Shown here one piece after another: positions 1-6,113 of a stretch of 6,649 nucleotides of DNA. Source of the DNA: Gemmatimonadaceae bacterium (GTDB taxonomy: Bacteria > Gemmatimonadota > Gemmatimonadetes > Gemmatimonadales > Gemmatimonadaceae); assembly GCA_013361745.1 (NCBI GenBank), contig JABFXM010000304.1, forward strand, positions 1-6,649, written 5' to 3'. Position 1 is the stretch's first letter. The number at the start of each line of letters is the position of its first letter. A program made the position numbers and the translations under genes. The notes under the pieces are model-generated. The model saw only the letters and a program-made list of their open reading frames with translations, was not told the origin of the DNA and made no database searches.

Positions 1-841
1 AGCACTCGCGCTGGATGTAGTCCACCACCTGCGCGCCGATCCCCGCGATCTCCCAGCCTTCCTCGAGGACGACGGCGCGGTTCGTCTTGCGGACGCTCGC
101 CGTGATCGCCTCGACGTCCATCGGGCGAACCGTGCGCAGATCGACGACGTCGACGTTGATCCCTTCCTTCGCCAGCGTGTCGGCGACCTGCATCGCGACG
201 AGGACCATCTTGCCGTGCGTGATGATCGAGCAGTGGTCGCCCTCGCGCTTCAGGTCGGCCTTGCCGATCGGGACGATGTAGTCCTCGTCCGGCACCTCGC
301 CCTTCGTGTTGTAGAGCATCTCGCCCTCGAGCACGATGACGGGGTTGTCGTCGCGGACAGCGGCCTTGATCAGCCCCTTCGCGTCGTACGGCGTGCCCGG
401 CGCGACCACCTTGAGGCCGGGGATGTGGGCGAGCCACGACTCCCACGCCTGCGAGTGCTGCGCGGCGAGCTGCAGCGCGGCGCCGTTCGGGCCGCGGAAG
501 ACGAGCGGCATCTTGAACTGGCCGCCCGACATGTAGAGCGTCTTCGCCGCGACGTTGACGACCTGGTCGATCGCGAGGAGCGCGAAGTTCCAGGTCATGA
601 ACTCGATCACCGGGCGGAGCCCGACCATCGCCGCGCCGACGCCGACGCCGGCGAACCCGAGTTCGGTGATCGGCGTGTCGACGACGCGCATCTCGCCGAA
701 CTCCTGGAGAAATCCCTTCGAGACCTTGTACGCGCCCTGGTAGACCGCGACCTCCTCGCCCATGAGGAAGACGCGGTCGTCGCGCTGCATCTCTTCGCGC
801 AGCCCCTGGCCGAGCGCGTCGCGGTACGTCATGACTGGCAT
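1..841 (-). CDS. pdhB: Pyruvate dehydrogenase E1 component, beta subunit (3' end cut off by window edge)
   Basis: Beta subunit of the heterotetrameric E1 of the cytoplasmic pyruvate dehydrogenase complex. With PdhA it decarboxylates pyruvate on thiamine diphosphate and passes the acetyl group to lipoyl-E2. About 280 residues are visible and run to the window edge; the family is usually near 325, so only the C-terminal part is missing. Recognisable pieces, in order, are the N-terminal YRDALGQGLREEM, then GEEVAVYQGAYKVSKG (28-43), then DTPITELGFAG (55-65) containing the presumed catalytic Glu60, then EFMTWNF and the FRGPNG loop, and late on the transketolase C-domain segment RTVRPMD with EEGWEIAGIG. 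The chosen ATG has an AGGGA ribosome site 7 nt upstream; a second Met three codons in is less well placed. It starts 18 nt after the pdhA stop, so the two are surely cotranscribed. A branched-chain or acetoin dehydrogenase E1 beta is the main alternative, but the match to PDH-type sequence is close. Confidence 0.95.
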   Translation of the reverse strand, partial: MPVMTYRDALGQGLREEMQRDDRVFLMGEEVAVYQGAYKVSKGFLQEFGEMRVVDTPITELGFAGVGVGAAMVGLRPVIEFMTWNFALLAIDQVVNVAAKTLYMSGGQFKMPLVFRGPNGAALQLAAQHSQAWESWLAHIPGLKVVAPGTPYDAKGLIKAAVRDDNPVIVLEGEMLYNTKGEVPDEDYIVPIGKADLKREGDHCSIITHGKMVLVAMQVADTLAKEGINVDVVDLRTVRPMDVEAITASVRKTNRAVVLEEGWEIAGIGAQVVDYIQREC

Positions 842-848
842 CTGTTCG

Positions 849-853
849 TCCCT
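849..853 (-). promoter_or_regulatory. Ribosome binding site of pdhB
   Basis: AGGGA on the minus strand ends 7 nt before the pdhB ATG. It lies inside the 18-nt pdhA-pdhB spacer, so pdhB has its own initiation signal although it is cotranscribed with pdhA. Confidence 0.6.
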
Positions 854-859
854 GTATCG

Positions 860-1942
860 TTAGGCGGACGCGGCGGCCTTCGAGGCCTCGACGTCGTCGC
901 TCGTCGTGTCGACCAGCACGTCCTGCCAGAGTGCCTCGAGGGGCGGCTCCGGGCTCTGGTCGGCGAAATCCCACGCGTCCTGCACTTCCTTCTTGATGTC
1001 CTCGTCCAGCTTCGCCATCCACGCGTCGTCGATCTCGCCCGCCTCCTGCATCGAGCTGCGGAGGAGGATGATCGGATCGCGCTTGAGGTGCTCCTCGAGC
1101 TCGGCCTTCGAGCGGTAGGTGCCGCTCACCGCGTCCGACATCGAGTGGCCCATGAAGCGGTAGGTGCGGATCTCGAGCAGCGTCGGGACCTTCTCCGTGC
1201 GCGCGCGCTCGACCGCCTCGCTCACGGCGCGGCGCACCTCGAAGACGTCCTGCCCGTCGCACTGGGCGCGCGGCATGTTGTACGCGGCGCCGCGCTCGTA
1301 GATGTCGTGGATCGCCGACGCGCGCTCGAGCGCCGTGCCCATCCCGTAGCGATTGTTCTCGATGATGTACACGACGGGCAGCTTCCAGAGCCCGGCCATG
1401 TTGAGCGCCTCGTGGAAGGCACCGGTGTTCACCACCGACTCGCCCATGAAGCAGATGCAGACCTGGTCGCCGCCGCGGTACTTGATCGCGAAGCCGACGC
1501 CGGTCGCGATCGGCACGTGGCCGCCAACGATGCCGTGGCCGCCGAGGAAGTTGGTCTCCTTGTCGAACAGGTGCATCGAGCCGCCCTTGCCGCCGGAGAC
1601 GCCGTCCTTCCGGCCGAAGAGCTCCGCCATCACCGAGCGCGGCGACATTCCGCGGGCGAGCGCCTGGCCGTGATCGCGGTACGTGGTGATCACGTAGTCG
1701 TCGGGGCGCAGCACCGAGAGCGTGCCCGTGCTCACCGCCTCCTGCCCGACGTAGAGGTGGCAGAAGCCGCCGATCTTGCCTAACGCGTAGGCCTCGGCGC
1801 AGCGCTCCTCGAAGCGGCGCTGGAGGAGCATCGAGCGCAGGAGCTCGCGGCGGAACTCGACGTCGCCCCGGGAGGCGTCGGCTTTCTGATTCTCGGCCAC
1901 CGCCGTCGCGGTCGCGCCGTTGTCGGACTTCTTCTTTGCCAT
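860..1942 (-). CDS. pdhA: Pyruvate dehydrogenase E1 component, alpha subunit
   Basis: Alpha subunit of E1, carrying most of the thiamine-diphosphate/Mg site. The protein is 360 residues, normal for the family. After about 28 polar N-terminal residues come LYVGQEA, then TTYRDHGQALARG, then GGKGGSMH (117-124), then the cofactor segment with GAFHEALNMAGLWKLPVV, then ENNRYGMGT (195-203), and the loop YRFMGHSMSD (261-270). Everything fits PDH E1 alpha except the metal motif: where the family has G-D-G, this protein has G-E-S (167-169). In human E1 alpha that Asp binds Mg together with the Asn and Tyr of the ENN.Y segment, and those two are kept here (Asn197, Tyr199). The start at 1942 is preferred because AGGA lies 4 nt upstream and the sequence begins MAKKKSDNG; an upstream ATG at 2005 would add 21 atypical residues. 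It lies between lipA (102 nt upstream) and pdhB (18 nt downstream). Confidence 0.96.
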   Translation of the reverse strand: MAKKKSDNGATATAVAENQKADASRGDVEFRRELLRSMLLQRRFEERCAEAYALGKIGGFCHLYVGQEAVSTGTLSVLRPDDYVITTYRDHGQALARGMSPRSVMAELFGRKDGVSGGKGGSMHLFDKETNFLGGHGIVGGHVPIATGVGFAIKYRGGDQVCICFMGESVVNTGAFHEALNMAGLWKLPVVYIIENNRYGMGTALERASAIHDIYERGAAYNMPRAQCDGQDVFEVRRAVSEAVERARTEKVPTLLEIRTYRFMGHSMSDAVSGTYRSKAELEEHLKRDPIILLRSSMQEAGEIDDAWMAKLDEDIKKEVQDAWDFADQSPEPPLEALWQDVLVDTTSDDVEASKAAASA

Positions 1943-2044
1943 GGTGTCCTGAAGAAAAGAAGGGCGAGCGCCATGCATCCCGCACGGCGCGGGCCCGATC
2001 GTCACTCGTTCATCGGCGAGCCGGTCCTGCCCCGCGGCATCCGC
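1943..2044 (-). other. lipA-pdhA intergenic spacer with a small inverted repeat
   Basis: A 102-nt spacer between genes of the same orientation. It contains a 5-bp inverted repeat, CCCGC with a 5-nt loop and GCGGG, at 1979-1993. Nearer to pdhA the minus strand has the pyrimidine tract CCCTTCTTTTCTTC (about 1951-1964). The hairpin is too far from this tract to be a standard intrinsic terminator. The spacer could hold a pdhA promoter, but I see no convincing -35/-10 pair, and read-through from lipA is equally possible. Confidence 0.3.
1947..1950 (-). promoter_or_regulatory. Ribosome binding site of pdhA
   Basis: On the minus strand AGGA sits 4 nt before the ATG at 1942, preceded by a pyrimidine-rich stretch. 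The spacing is short, but it supports the 1942 start over the ATG at 2005. Confidence 0.45.
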
Positions 2045-2953
2045 TCAGACGCCCGCCGCCTGCACCTGCTCCCACGCGTGATAGCTCGAGCGCACCAGCG
2101 GCGCGGCCTCGACGTGCCGGAAGCCCATCTCCATGCCCGCCTCGTACAGCGCGCGGAACTCGGCCGGGGTGTAGTAGCGGTCCAGCGCGATGTGCGCGTC
2201 CGAGGGACGCAGATACTGCCCGAGGGTCAGGATGTCGACGTCGACGGCGCGCAGGTCGCGCATCGTCGCCAGCACTTCCTCCACCGTTTCGCCCATCCCG
2301 AGGATCATCCCGGTCTTCGTCGGGATGTCCGGCGCGATGCGCTTCGCGGTGCGGAAGATCTCGAGCACCCGCTCGTAACGCCCACCGGGACGCGCCCGCT
2401 TGTAGAGTCGCGGCACGGTCTCGGTGTTGTGGTTGTAGATCTCCGGCCGCGCCTCGAGCACCGCGCGGATCGAATCCACGTTCCCCTGGAAATCCGGGAC
2501 GAGCACCTCCACCGAGCAGCCCGGCAGGCGATCGTGGATCTGGCGGATCGTCTCGGCGAAGATCCAGGCGCCGAAGTCCGGGAGATCGTCGCGATCCACC
2601 GAGGTGATCACCGCGTGGCGGAGCTGCAGCTCGGCGATCGCGGCGGCGACGCGCGAGGGCTCCTCGATGTCGTACTTCGGGGGCCGGCCGTGGGCGACCG
2701 CGCAGTACGCGCAGTTCCGCGTGCACACGTCGCCGAGGATCATGAAGGTCGCGGTGCCGTGGTTCCAGCACTCGCCGATGTTCGGGCAGTGCGCTTCCTC
2801 GCACACCGTGTGGAGCTCCAGCTCCTTCATCAGGTGCTTGAGCCGCGAATATGTCTCGCCACCCGGGGCCTTCACCTTGAGCCAGCCGGGCTTCCGTTCG
2901 GGAAGCGGCTCGGCGCGGTGGCGCCCCATGATCTGATAGAGATTCTCGCCCAT
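2045..2953 (-). CDS. lipA: Lipoyl synthase (radical SAM)
   Basis: Inserts two sulfur atoms into the octanoyl group carried by lipoyl domains (E2 of pyruvate and 2-oxoglutarate dehydrogenases, GcvH), giving lipoate. The protein is 302 residues, typical of bacterial LipA. The auxiliary iron-sulfur cluster motif C-x4-C-x5-C is complete (Cys51, Cys56, Cys62, in CEEAHCPNIGECW). The radical SAM motif C-x3-C-x2-C is complete (Cys77, Cys81, Cys84, in CTRNCAYC). The C-terminal RSSYHA motif (288-293) supplies the serine ligand of the auxiliary cluster. Other family signatures are TSVDRDDLPDFGA, the YNHNTETV segment and TKTGMILGMGET. So all residues expected for activity are present. The ATG at 2953 has only a weak AGG upstream; a Met nine codons later is an alternative start. 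It sits just upstream of pdhA-pdhB, whose complex needs its product. The octanoyltransferase gene lipB is not in the window. Confidence 0.97.
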   Translation of the reverse strand: MGENLYQIMGRHRAEPLPERKPGWLKVKAPGGETYSRLKHLMKELELHTVCEEAHCPNIGECWNHGTATFMILGDVCTRNCAYCAVAHGRPPKYDIEEPSRVAAAIAELQLRHAVITSVDRDDLPDFGAWIFAETIRQIHDRLPGCSVEVLVPDFQGNVDSIRAVLEARPEIYNHNTETVPRLYKRARPGGRYERVLEIFRTAKRIAPDIPTKTGMILGMGETVEEVLATMRDLRAVDVDILTLGQYLRPSDAHIALDRYYTPAEFRALYEAGMEMGFRHVEAAPLVRSSYHAWEQVQAAGV

Positions 2954-3060
2954 CGACGCCTGGCGTACGGATCGCGAAGCGCGCCCGCGCCGGACCCGCG
3001 GCCGAGCGCGCGCTGCAAACGGTTGGAACCCAATAATCTACCCGGTGCTCCGGGGGTTTG
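2954..3060 (-). promoter_or_regulatory. thiO-like to lipA spacer, possible lipA promoter region
   Basis: A 107-nt spacer upstream of lipA on the minus strand. The only AT-rich patch is at about 3031-3040 (TAGATTATTG on the minus strand), which could serve as a -10 region. No good -35 lies 16-18 nt upstream of it. The same patch contains GGTTGGAACC (3021-3030), a short palindrome-like site with 4-bp arms. The segment next to lipA is extremely GC-rich. This is the likeliest place for the promoter of the lipA-pdhA-pdhB unit, but the evidence is thin. Confidence 0.3.
3041..3054 (-). terminator. Weak hairpin just after the ThiO-like gene
   Basis: A perfect 5-bp G/C stem (CCCGG, loop AGCA, CCGGG on the minus strand) starts 6 nt after the stop codon of the ThiO-like gene. 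It is followed by TAGATTATT, which is AT-rich but not a true U-run. It may be a weak intrinsic terminator separating this gene from lipA. Confidence 0.3.
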
Positions 3061-4038
3061 CTACCGGCCAGCCTCGCTGGACGCGAAGCGGTCCACGGCG
3101 AATGGCGCGATCGGCGCCGGAGGCTCCCCTCCGCCCACGAGCGCGGCGACACATGCGGCCGCGAGGGGCGCGACGAGAATTCCGTTCCGCGAGTAGCCCG
3201 TCGCGTACACGATGCGTGGGTCATGCGCGTCGACGCCGAGCAGCGGAAGGCCGTCGGGCGTCATGGGGCGGAAGCCGAGCGCATGACCCTCGAGGAGGCC
3301 GGCGTCGATGCCGTGAAGCTTGCGCGCGATCGCGCCAAGGGACGTCCGGTCGCCGTCGGTGATTCGCGCGTCGAAGCCGACGTCGCGCGCGGTCGCCCCG
3401 ACGAGGAGCGCGTCACCGCGCGGTACGAGATAGCCGCCCGCGCCGTAGAGGACGTGCGGGAGATCCGGCTCGCCGCGGACGAGGGCTGTCACGCCGGCGA
3501 CGGGACGCACCGGAAGGGCGGGGCGAAGCCCGTTCAGCGCGCCCGCCCACGCACCGCCGGCGACGACGAGACGCCGTGCGGTGATGCGCCGCGCAGGGGT
3601 CTCGACGACGAGCGCGTCACCTTCGCGCTCCACCGCGCGCGCGCCGGTCGCGAGCCGCGTGATGCGCCGCCGCGAGATCGCGACCTCGAGCGCCTCGAGC
3701 AGCGCGGGAACATCCACCGCTCCATCGCGCTCGTGAAAGCGGCCGCTATCGGCCTCGAGGAGACCGAGACGCAACGTGACCTCGACGCCGCTCTCCTCGG
3801 CGAGAACGTCGAGCCAGGCCGGATAGCCATCGCGCGCGGCGACGAGAAACCGCTGCGCCGGATCGTCGGCCGGGCGCGGGGCGATGGAAGGCGCGAGAAG
3901 CCCCGCCGAAGCATGGGAGGCGGCAGCTGTGCTCCGCGCGCCGACGAGCACCACCTGCAGGCCGCGGCGCGCGCAAGCGAGAGCGCAGGTGAGGCCGGCG
4001 ATGCCGTCGCCGACGATGGCGACGTCAGCGTCACGCAC
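3061..4038 (-). CDS. thiO: FAD-dependent amine oxidase, glycine oxidase ThiO-like
   Basis: Member of the D-amino-acid oxidase/ThiO flavoprotein family. ThiO oxidises glycine to the imine used to build the thiazole of thiamine. The 325-residue protein starts with a Rossmann motif GDGIAG (10-15), followed by SHASAGLLAP (41-50), AGGAWAG (160-166), VGATARDVGFD (213-223), GFRPMTPDGLPLLG (255-268) and TGYSRNGILVAPLAA (280-294). Arg257 and Arg284 align by motif with the two arginines of Bacillus glycine oxidase (302 and 329), of which 302 binds the substrate carboxylate. It is somewhat shorter than usual (about 365-370). The acidic residue normally ending the second beta strand and holding the adenosine ribose is Gly33 here. 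The start is GTG at 4038 with no strong ribosome site; no ATG precedes the Rossmann motif. No thiS, thiG or thiE is visible, so a role with another amino acid remains possible. Confidence 0.75.
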   Translation of the reverse strand: MRDADVAIVGDGIAGLTCALACARRGLQVVLVGARSTAAASHASAGLLAPSIAPRPADDPAQRFLVAARDGYPAWLDVLAEESGVEVTLRLGLLEADSGRFHERDGAVDVPALLEALEVAISRRRITRLATGARAVEREGDALVVETPARRITARRLVVAGGAWAGALNGLRPALPVRPVAGVTALVRGEPDLPHVLYGAGGYLVPRGDALLVGATARDVGFDARITDGDRTSLGAIARKLHGIDAGLLEGHALGFRPMTPDGLPLLGVDAHDPRIVYATGYSRNGILVAPLAAACVAALVGGGEPPAPIAPFAVDRFASSEAGR

Positions 4039-4115
4039 TGGTGCTCGCGGGGCTGCTGGCGAAACCGCCCGGGCGGTGGCACCGTACGGATCGAACCATC
4101 ACTCGGGGAGCCCCA
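4039..4115. promoter_or_regulatory. Divergent intergenic region between the ThiO-like gene and the small membrane protein gene
   Basis: This 77-nt segment separates two divergently transcribed starts, so promoters for both genes should lie in or near it. I could not pick out convincing -35/-10 elements on either strand. The plus-strand ribosome site GGGGAG is at its right end. Confidence 0.35.
4105..4110 (+). promoter_or_regulatory. Ribosome binding site of the 69-residue membrane protein
   Basis: GGGGAG lies 5 nt before the ATG at 4116. It decides this start over an in-frame ATG at 4041, which would prepend 25 charged, unrelated-looking residues and overlap the region upstream of the divergent gene. 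Confidence 0.65.
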
Positions 4116-4325
4116 ATGTTTCGCTCGATCCTGATGCTCGGCGTCTTCGCGCTCGTCGGCGTGTTCGCCTTCAAGGTCATCCTCGGCACCGCGGTCGGGC
4201 TGCTGTTCTTCCTGATCGCCTTCGCGATCAAGGCGCTGATCGTCGGCCTGGTGCTGTACTTCATCGTGTCGATCTTCAGCCCCGACACGATGCGCCGCTG
4301 GAAGGAGCGCTGGTCGCGTCCGTGA
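4116..4325 (+). CDS. Small hydrophobic membrane protein, unknown function
   Basis: A 69-residue protein I do not recognise. Residues about 4-54 are almost entirely hydrophobic and can form two membrane helices: roughly 5-34, probably partly overlong, and 39-54. Lys20 and Lys39 are the only charged residues in this span, and Gly23, Gly28 and Gly44 break up the hydrophobic stretches. The tail SPDTMRRWKERWSRP is strongly basic, so by the positive-inside rule it should face the cytoplasm. It is the only plus-strand gene in the window. It has a good ribosome site and a hydrophobicity pattern unlikely to arise as a shadow frame. Its stop lies 4 nt from the stop of the convergent deoxyhypusine-synthase-like gene. 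It could be a small stress or envelope protein, but nothing in the sequence names a role. Confidence 0.7.
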   Translation: MFRSILMLGVFALVGVFAFKVILGTAVGLLFFLIAFAIKALIVGLVLYFIVSIFSPDTMRRWKERWSRP

Positions 4326-4329
4326 GACG

Positions 4330-5307
4330 CTACCGGTCCGCGTCCTCAAGGCGAGTCACCACCGACCAGGCGAGCAGGGGCACCATGATCTCGTGGTGCC
4401 CCGTGATCTCGTAGCCCTTCCCGCCGTGCAGCGTCGGACGCTGGACGACGTTCATCCGCGGGCGATAGTGGCGCTGCATGTCGAGGTCGCAGCTCGTGAA
4501 GCCGTTCGGGCGACCGTCGCCGCTGAGATTGCGCGCGATCGTCAGCGCCTTCAGGAACACCTCGGGCATGATCACCGCGCTGCCGAGGTTGAGGACGACG
4601 CCGCCGTCGTCGATGCGGGCGATGGAATGCGCGAGGCGACGGAAGTCGCGATGGCTCGTGTCGCCGATCGCGGCCCCGTTCGCCGCCGGGTGCTGGTGGA
4701 TGATCTCGGCGCCGAGCGCGGCGTGCACGGTGGCCGGGACGCCCAGTCGATGCGCGTTGAAGATCACCGAGAGCTCCGGGTGCACGAGCTCTCGCCGCGA
4801 CATCGCGACGGCAACGGCCTCACCCATCCCCATCTCGTTCTTCATGCCGGCGACGAACGCCTCGTTTAGCTCGCGTCCCGTCTCCTCGGCCATGCCGAAG
4901 GTCCCGTCGCGCAGCCCTGCCGCGACGTCCTCGGAGGTCCCGCCGAAGCGCGCGATCTCGTAGTCGTGGATCGCGGCGGAGCCGTTCATCGCGATGTGGG
5001 TGATGACGCCGCGCTCCATCAGGTCCACGAGCACCGGCGCGAGCCCCGTCTTCACGACGTGGCCCCCCAGCATGACGATGACGCCCCGCCGGCGGCGATG
5101 CGCGGCGACGATCGCGTCGACGACGGCGAGGAAGTCGCGCGCGACGAGGACGTCCGGGAGCGCGCGCAGAAACGCGCCGAAGGAGCGATCGGTCCCGGGT
5201 GGGGACGCGACCTCCTCGGCGCGTACCTTGTTCGGCCGCCGGGCGATCGGAATCGTGCGGACGGCGGAGAGATCGGCTTCGCCGCGAGGCGCGGCGTGAT
5301 CGGGCAC
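4330..5307 (-). CDS. Deoxyhypusine-synthase-like conserved protein, function unknown
   Basis: A 325-residue, apparently soluble protein. The middle and C-terminal parts look like the NAD-binding deoxyhypusine/homospermidine synthase fold: VIVMLGGHVVKTGLAPVL (76-93), THIAMNGSAAIHDYEIA (103-119), GGTSEDVAAGLRDGTFGMA (122-140), FNAHRLGVPATVHAALG (183-199), and GGVVLNLGSAVIMPEVFLKAL (235-255). The last resembles the glycine-rich GGG.PKHH region of true synthases. The end carries HGGKGYEITGHHEIM (294-308); Lys297 is a candidate for the catalytic lysine, but this alignment is uncertain. True deoxyhypusine synthase modifies eIF5A, which bacteria lack, so the substrate must differ. The GTG start overlaps the previous stop (TAGTG) and has no Shine-Dalgarno sequence, pointing to translational coupling with the DUF3108 gene. 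Family assignment is from remembered motifs, and its reaction is unknown. Confidence 0.6.
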   Translation of the reverse strand: MPDHAAPRGEADLSAVRTIPIARRPNKVRAEEVASPPGTDRSFGAFLRALPDVLVARDFLAVVDAIVAAHRRRRGVIVMLGGHVVKTGLAPVLVDLMERGVITHIAMNGSAAIHDYEIARFGGTSEDVAAGLRDGTFGMAEETGRELNEAFVAGMKNEMGMGEAVAVAMSRRELVHPELSVIFNAHRLGVPATVHAALGAEIIHQHPAANGAAIGDTSHRDFRRLAHSIARIDDGGVVLNLGSAVIMPEVFLKALTIARNLSGDGRPNGFTSCDLDMQRHYRPRMNVVQRPTLHGGKGYEITGHHEIMVPLLAWSVVTRLEDADR

Positions 5308-5309
5308 TA
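5305..5309 (-). other. TAGTG stop/start overlap coupling two genes
   Basis: On the minus strand the DUF3108 gene ends with TAG, and the last G of that stop is the first base of the GTG start of the next gene. There is no ribosome site in the preceding 20 nt, so re-initiation by the same ribosome is likely. This also supports the GTG start. Confidence 0.65.
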
Positions 5310-6113
5310 GCGTGCGGTCGTCGCCGTGGTCGGGGCGGGGCGGTACGATTTGAGGTAGAGGTTGAGGGATCCGAAGGAGAGCTTCGACTTCATCTGCAGC
5401 ATGATGCGATTCTCGTCCTCCGAAAGCCAGACCTCGGCGCGGCCGTTCTCGGAGAAGATTCCCTTCGACTTGATGCTCGGCTGGATGACGATCGCGTCGA
5501 AGGTACCCGCGGGGACCTTGATCCGCTCGCGGCGCAGCACCGTGATCTTCACCGGGTTGCGGTCGGGACGGAAATAGCGATTGAACTCGTAGGTCTTTCC
5601 GACCTCGAGCGGCACCGTGCGAATGAAGTAGAGGAAGGAGCCGTCGTCGAGCGGATTCGGGACCGATGGCTTCTCCGGCTTGTTGTCTTCGATGTACGAG
5701 GGACGCCGCGGGTAGATCTCGAAGGTCCGCTCACGGTCGCGATGCCCCTCGTTGATGTCCTGCTTGTGGCGCAGCGAGGAGAGGGTCGTGGTCTCGATCC
5801 AGCTCTCGAAGCGATCGTCGACCTTGTAGAAGAAGGTCCCGCCCTTCACGCGGAAGACGGTATGCCAGGTAGGACGGTCGCGAACGTTCTCGTAGCCGAC
5901 GACCTCCATCGAGCCGGTGCCGACGCTCACGAACCCGAACTTCACCTCGTACTCCAGCCGCTCGCCGACGTCGAAGGGGACGCGAAGGGCGGTGTCGCGG
6001 GCCGGCGCGTGACGCGGGACCGCGAGCACAGAATCGTGCGAGGCGAGTCGCGTGGTCGTCTGCGGCGTCATGAGCGCCACGACTACAGCGAGCAGGTTGG
6101 CGATTGGAGTCAT
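5307..6113 (-). CDS. DUF3108 domain protein, probably exported
   Basis: A 268-residue protein. The N-terminus has a hydrophobic stretch (NLLAVVVALM, 6-15) that could be a signal peptide, although it lacks the usual positive charge before it and an obvious cleavage box. From about residue 46 to 257 it matches the DUF3108 pattern: VGERLEYEVKFGFVSVGTGS near the start, VDDRFESWIE (98-107), PLDDGSFLYFIRTVPLEVGK (154-173), PAGTFDAIVIQP (201-212), AEVWLSEDENRI (226-237) and KLSFGSLNLYL (244-254). The family is a beta-rich, often periplasmic domain of unknown function. The ATG at 6113 is chosen because it overlaps the glycosyltransferase stop as ATGA; an in-frame ATG at 6200 would overlap the glycosyltransferase by 91 nt. 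A GGAGGT lies 12 nt upstream, rather far. Its place between a glycosyltransferase and the deoxyhypusine-synthase-like gene hints at an envelope role. Confidence 0.85.
   Translation of the reverse strand: MTPIANLLAVVVALMTPQTTTRLASHDSVLAVPRHAPARDTALRVPFDVGERLEYEVKFGFVSVGTGSMEVVGYENVRDRPTWHTVFRVKGGTFFYKVDDRFESWIETTTLSSLRHKQDINEGHRDRERTFEIYPRRPSYIEDNKPEKPSVPNPLDDGSFLYFIRTVPLEVGKTYEFNRYFRPDRNPVKITVLRRERIKVPAGTFDAIVIQPSIKSKGIFSENGRAEVWLSEDENRIMLQMKSKLSFGSLNLYLKSYRPAPTTATTAR
6110..6113 (-). other. ATGA stop/start overlap coupling glycosyltransferase and DUF3108 genes
   Basis: The TGA of the glycosyltransferase and the ATG of the DUF3108 gene share two bases. This is the classic arrangement for translational coupling within an operon, and it fixes the start of the downstream gene. 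Confidence 0.8.

Noticed and set aside
215..1783. Long plus-strand open frame (522 residues) opposite pdhB and pdhA
   Set aside because: The translation is repetitive Arg/Ala/His/Asp-rich with no motif. It is the antisense shadow of two clear PDH genes in high-GC DNA.
1973..3196. Plus-strand open frame (407 residues) opposite lipA
   Set aside because: Low-complexity R/H/L composition antisense to a fully motif-complete lipA, hence a shadow.
2010..3224. Minus-strand 404-residue frame overlapping lipA in another frame
   Set aside because: Arg/Pro/Ala-rich with no recognisable motif. lipA in its own frame carries every catalytic cysteine.
3058..4134. Plus-strand 358-residue frame opposite the ThiO-like gene
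   Set aside because: Antisense shadow with Arg/Glu/Asp-rich, motif-free translation.
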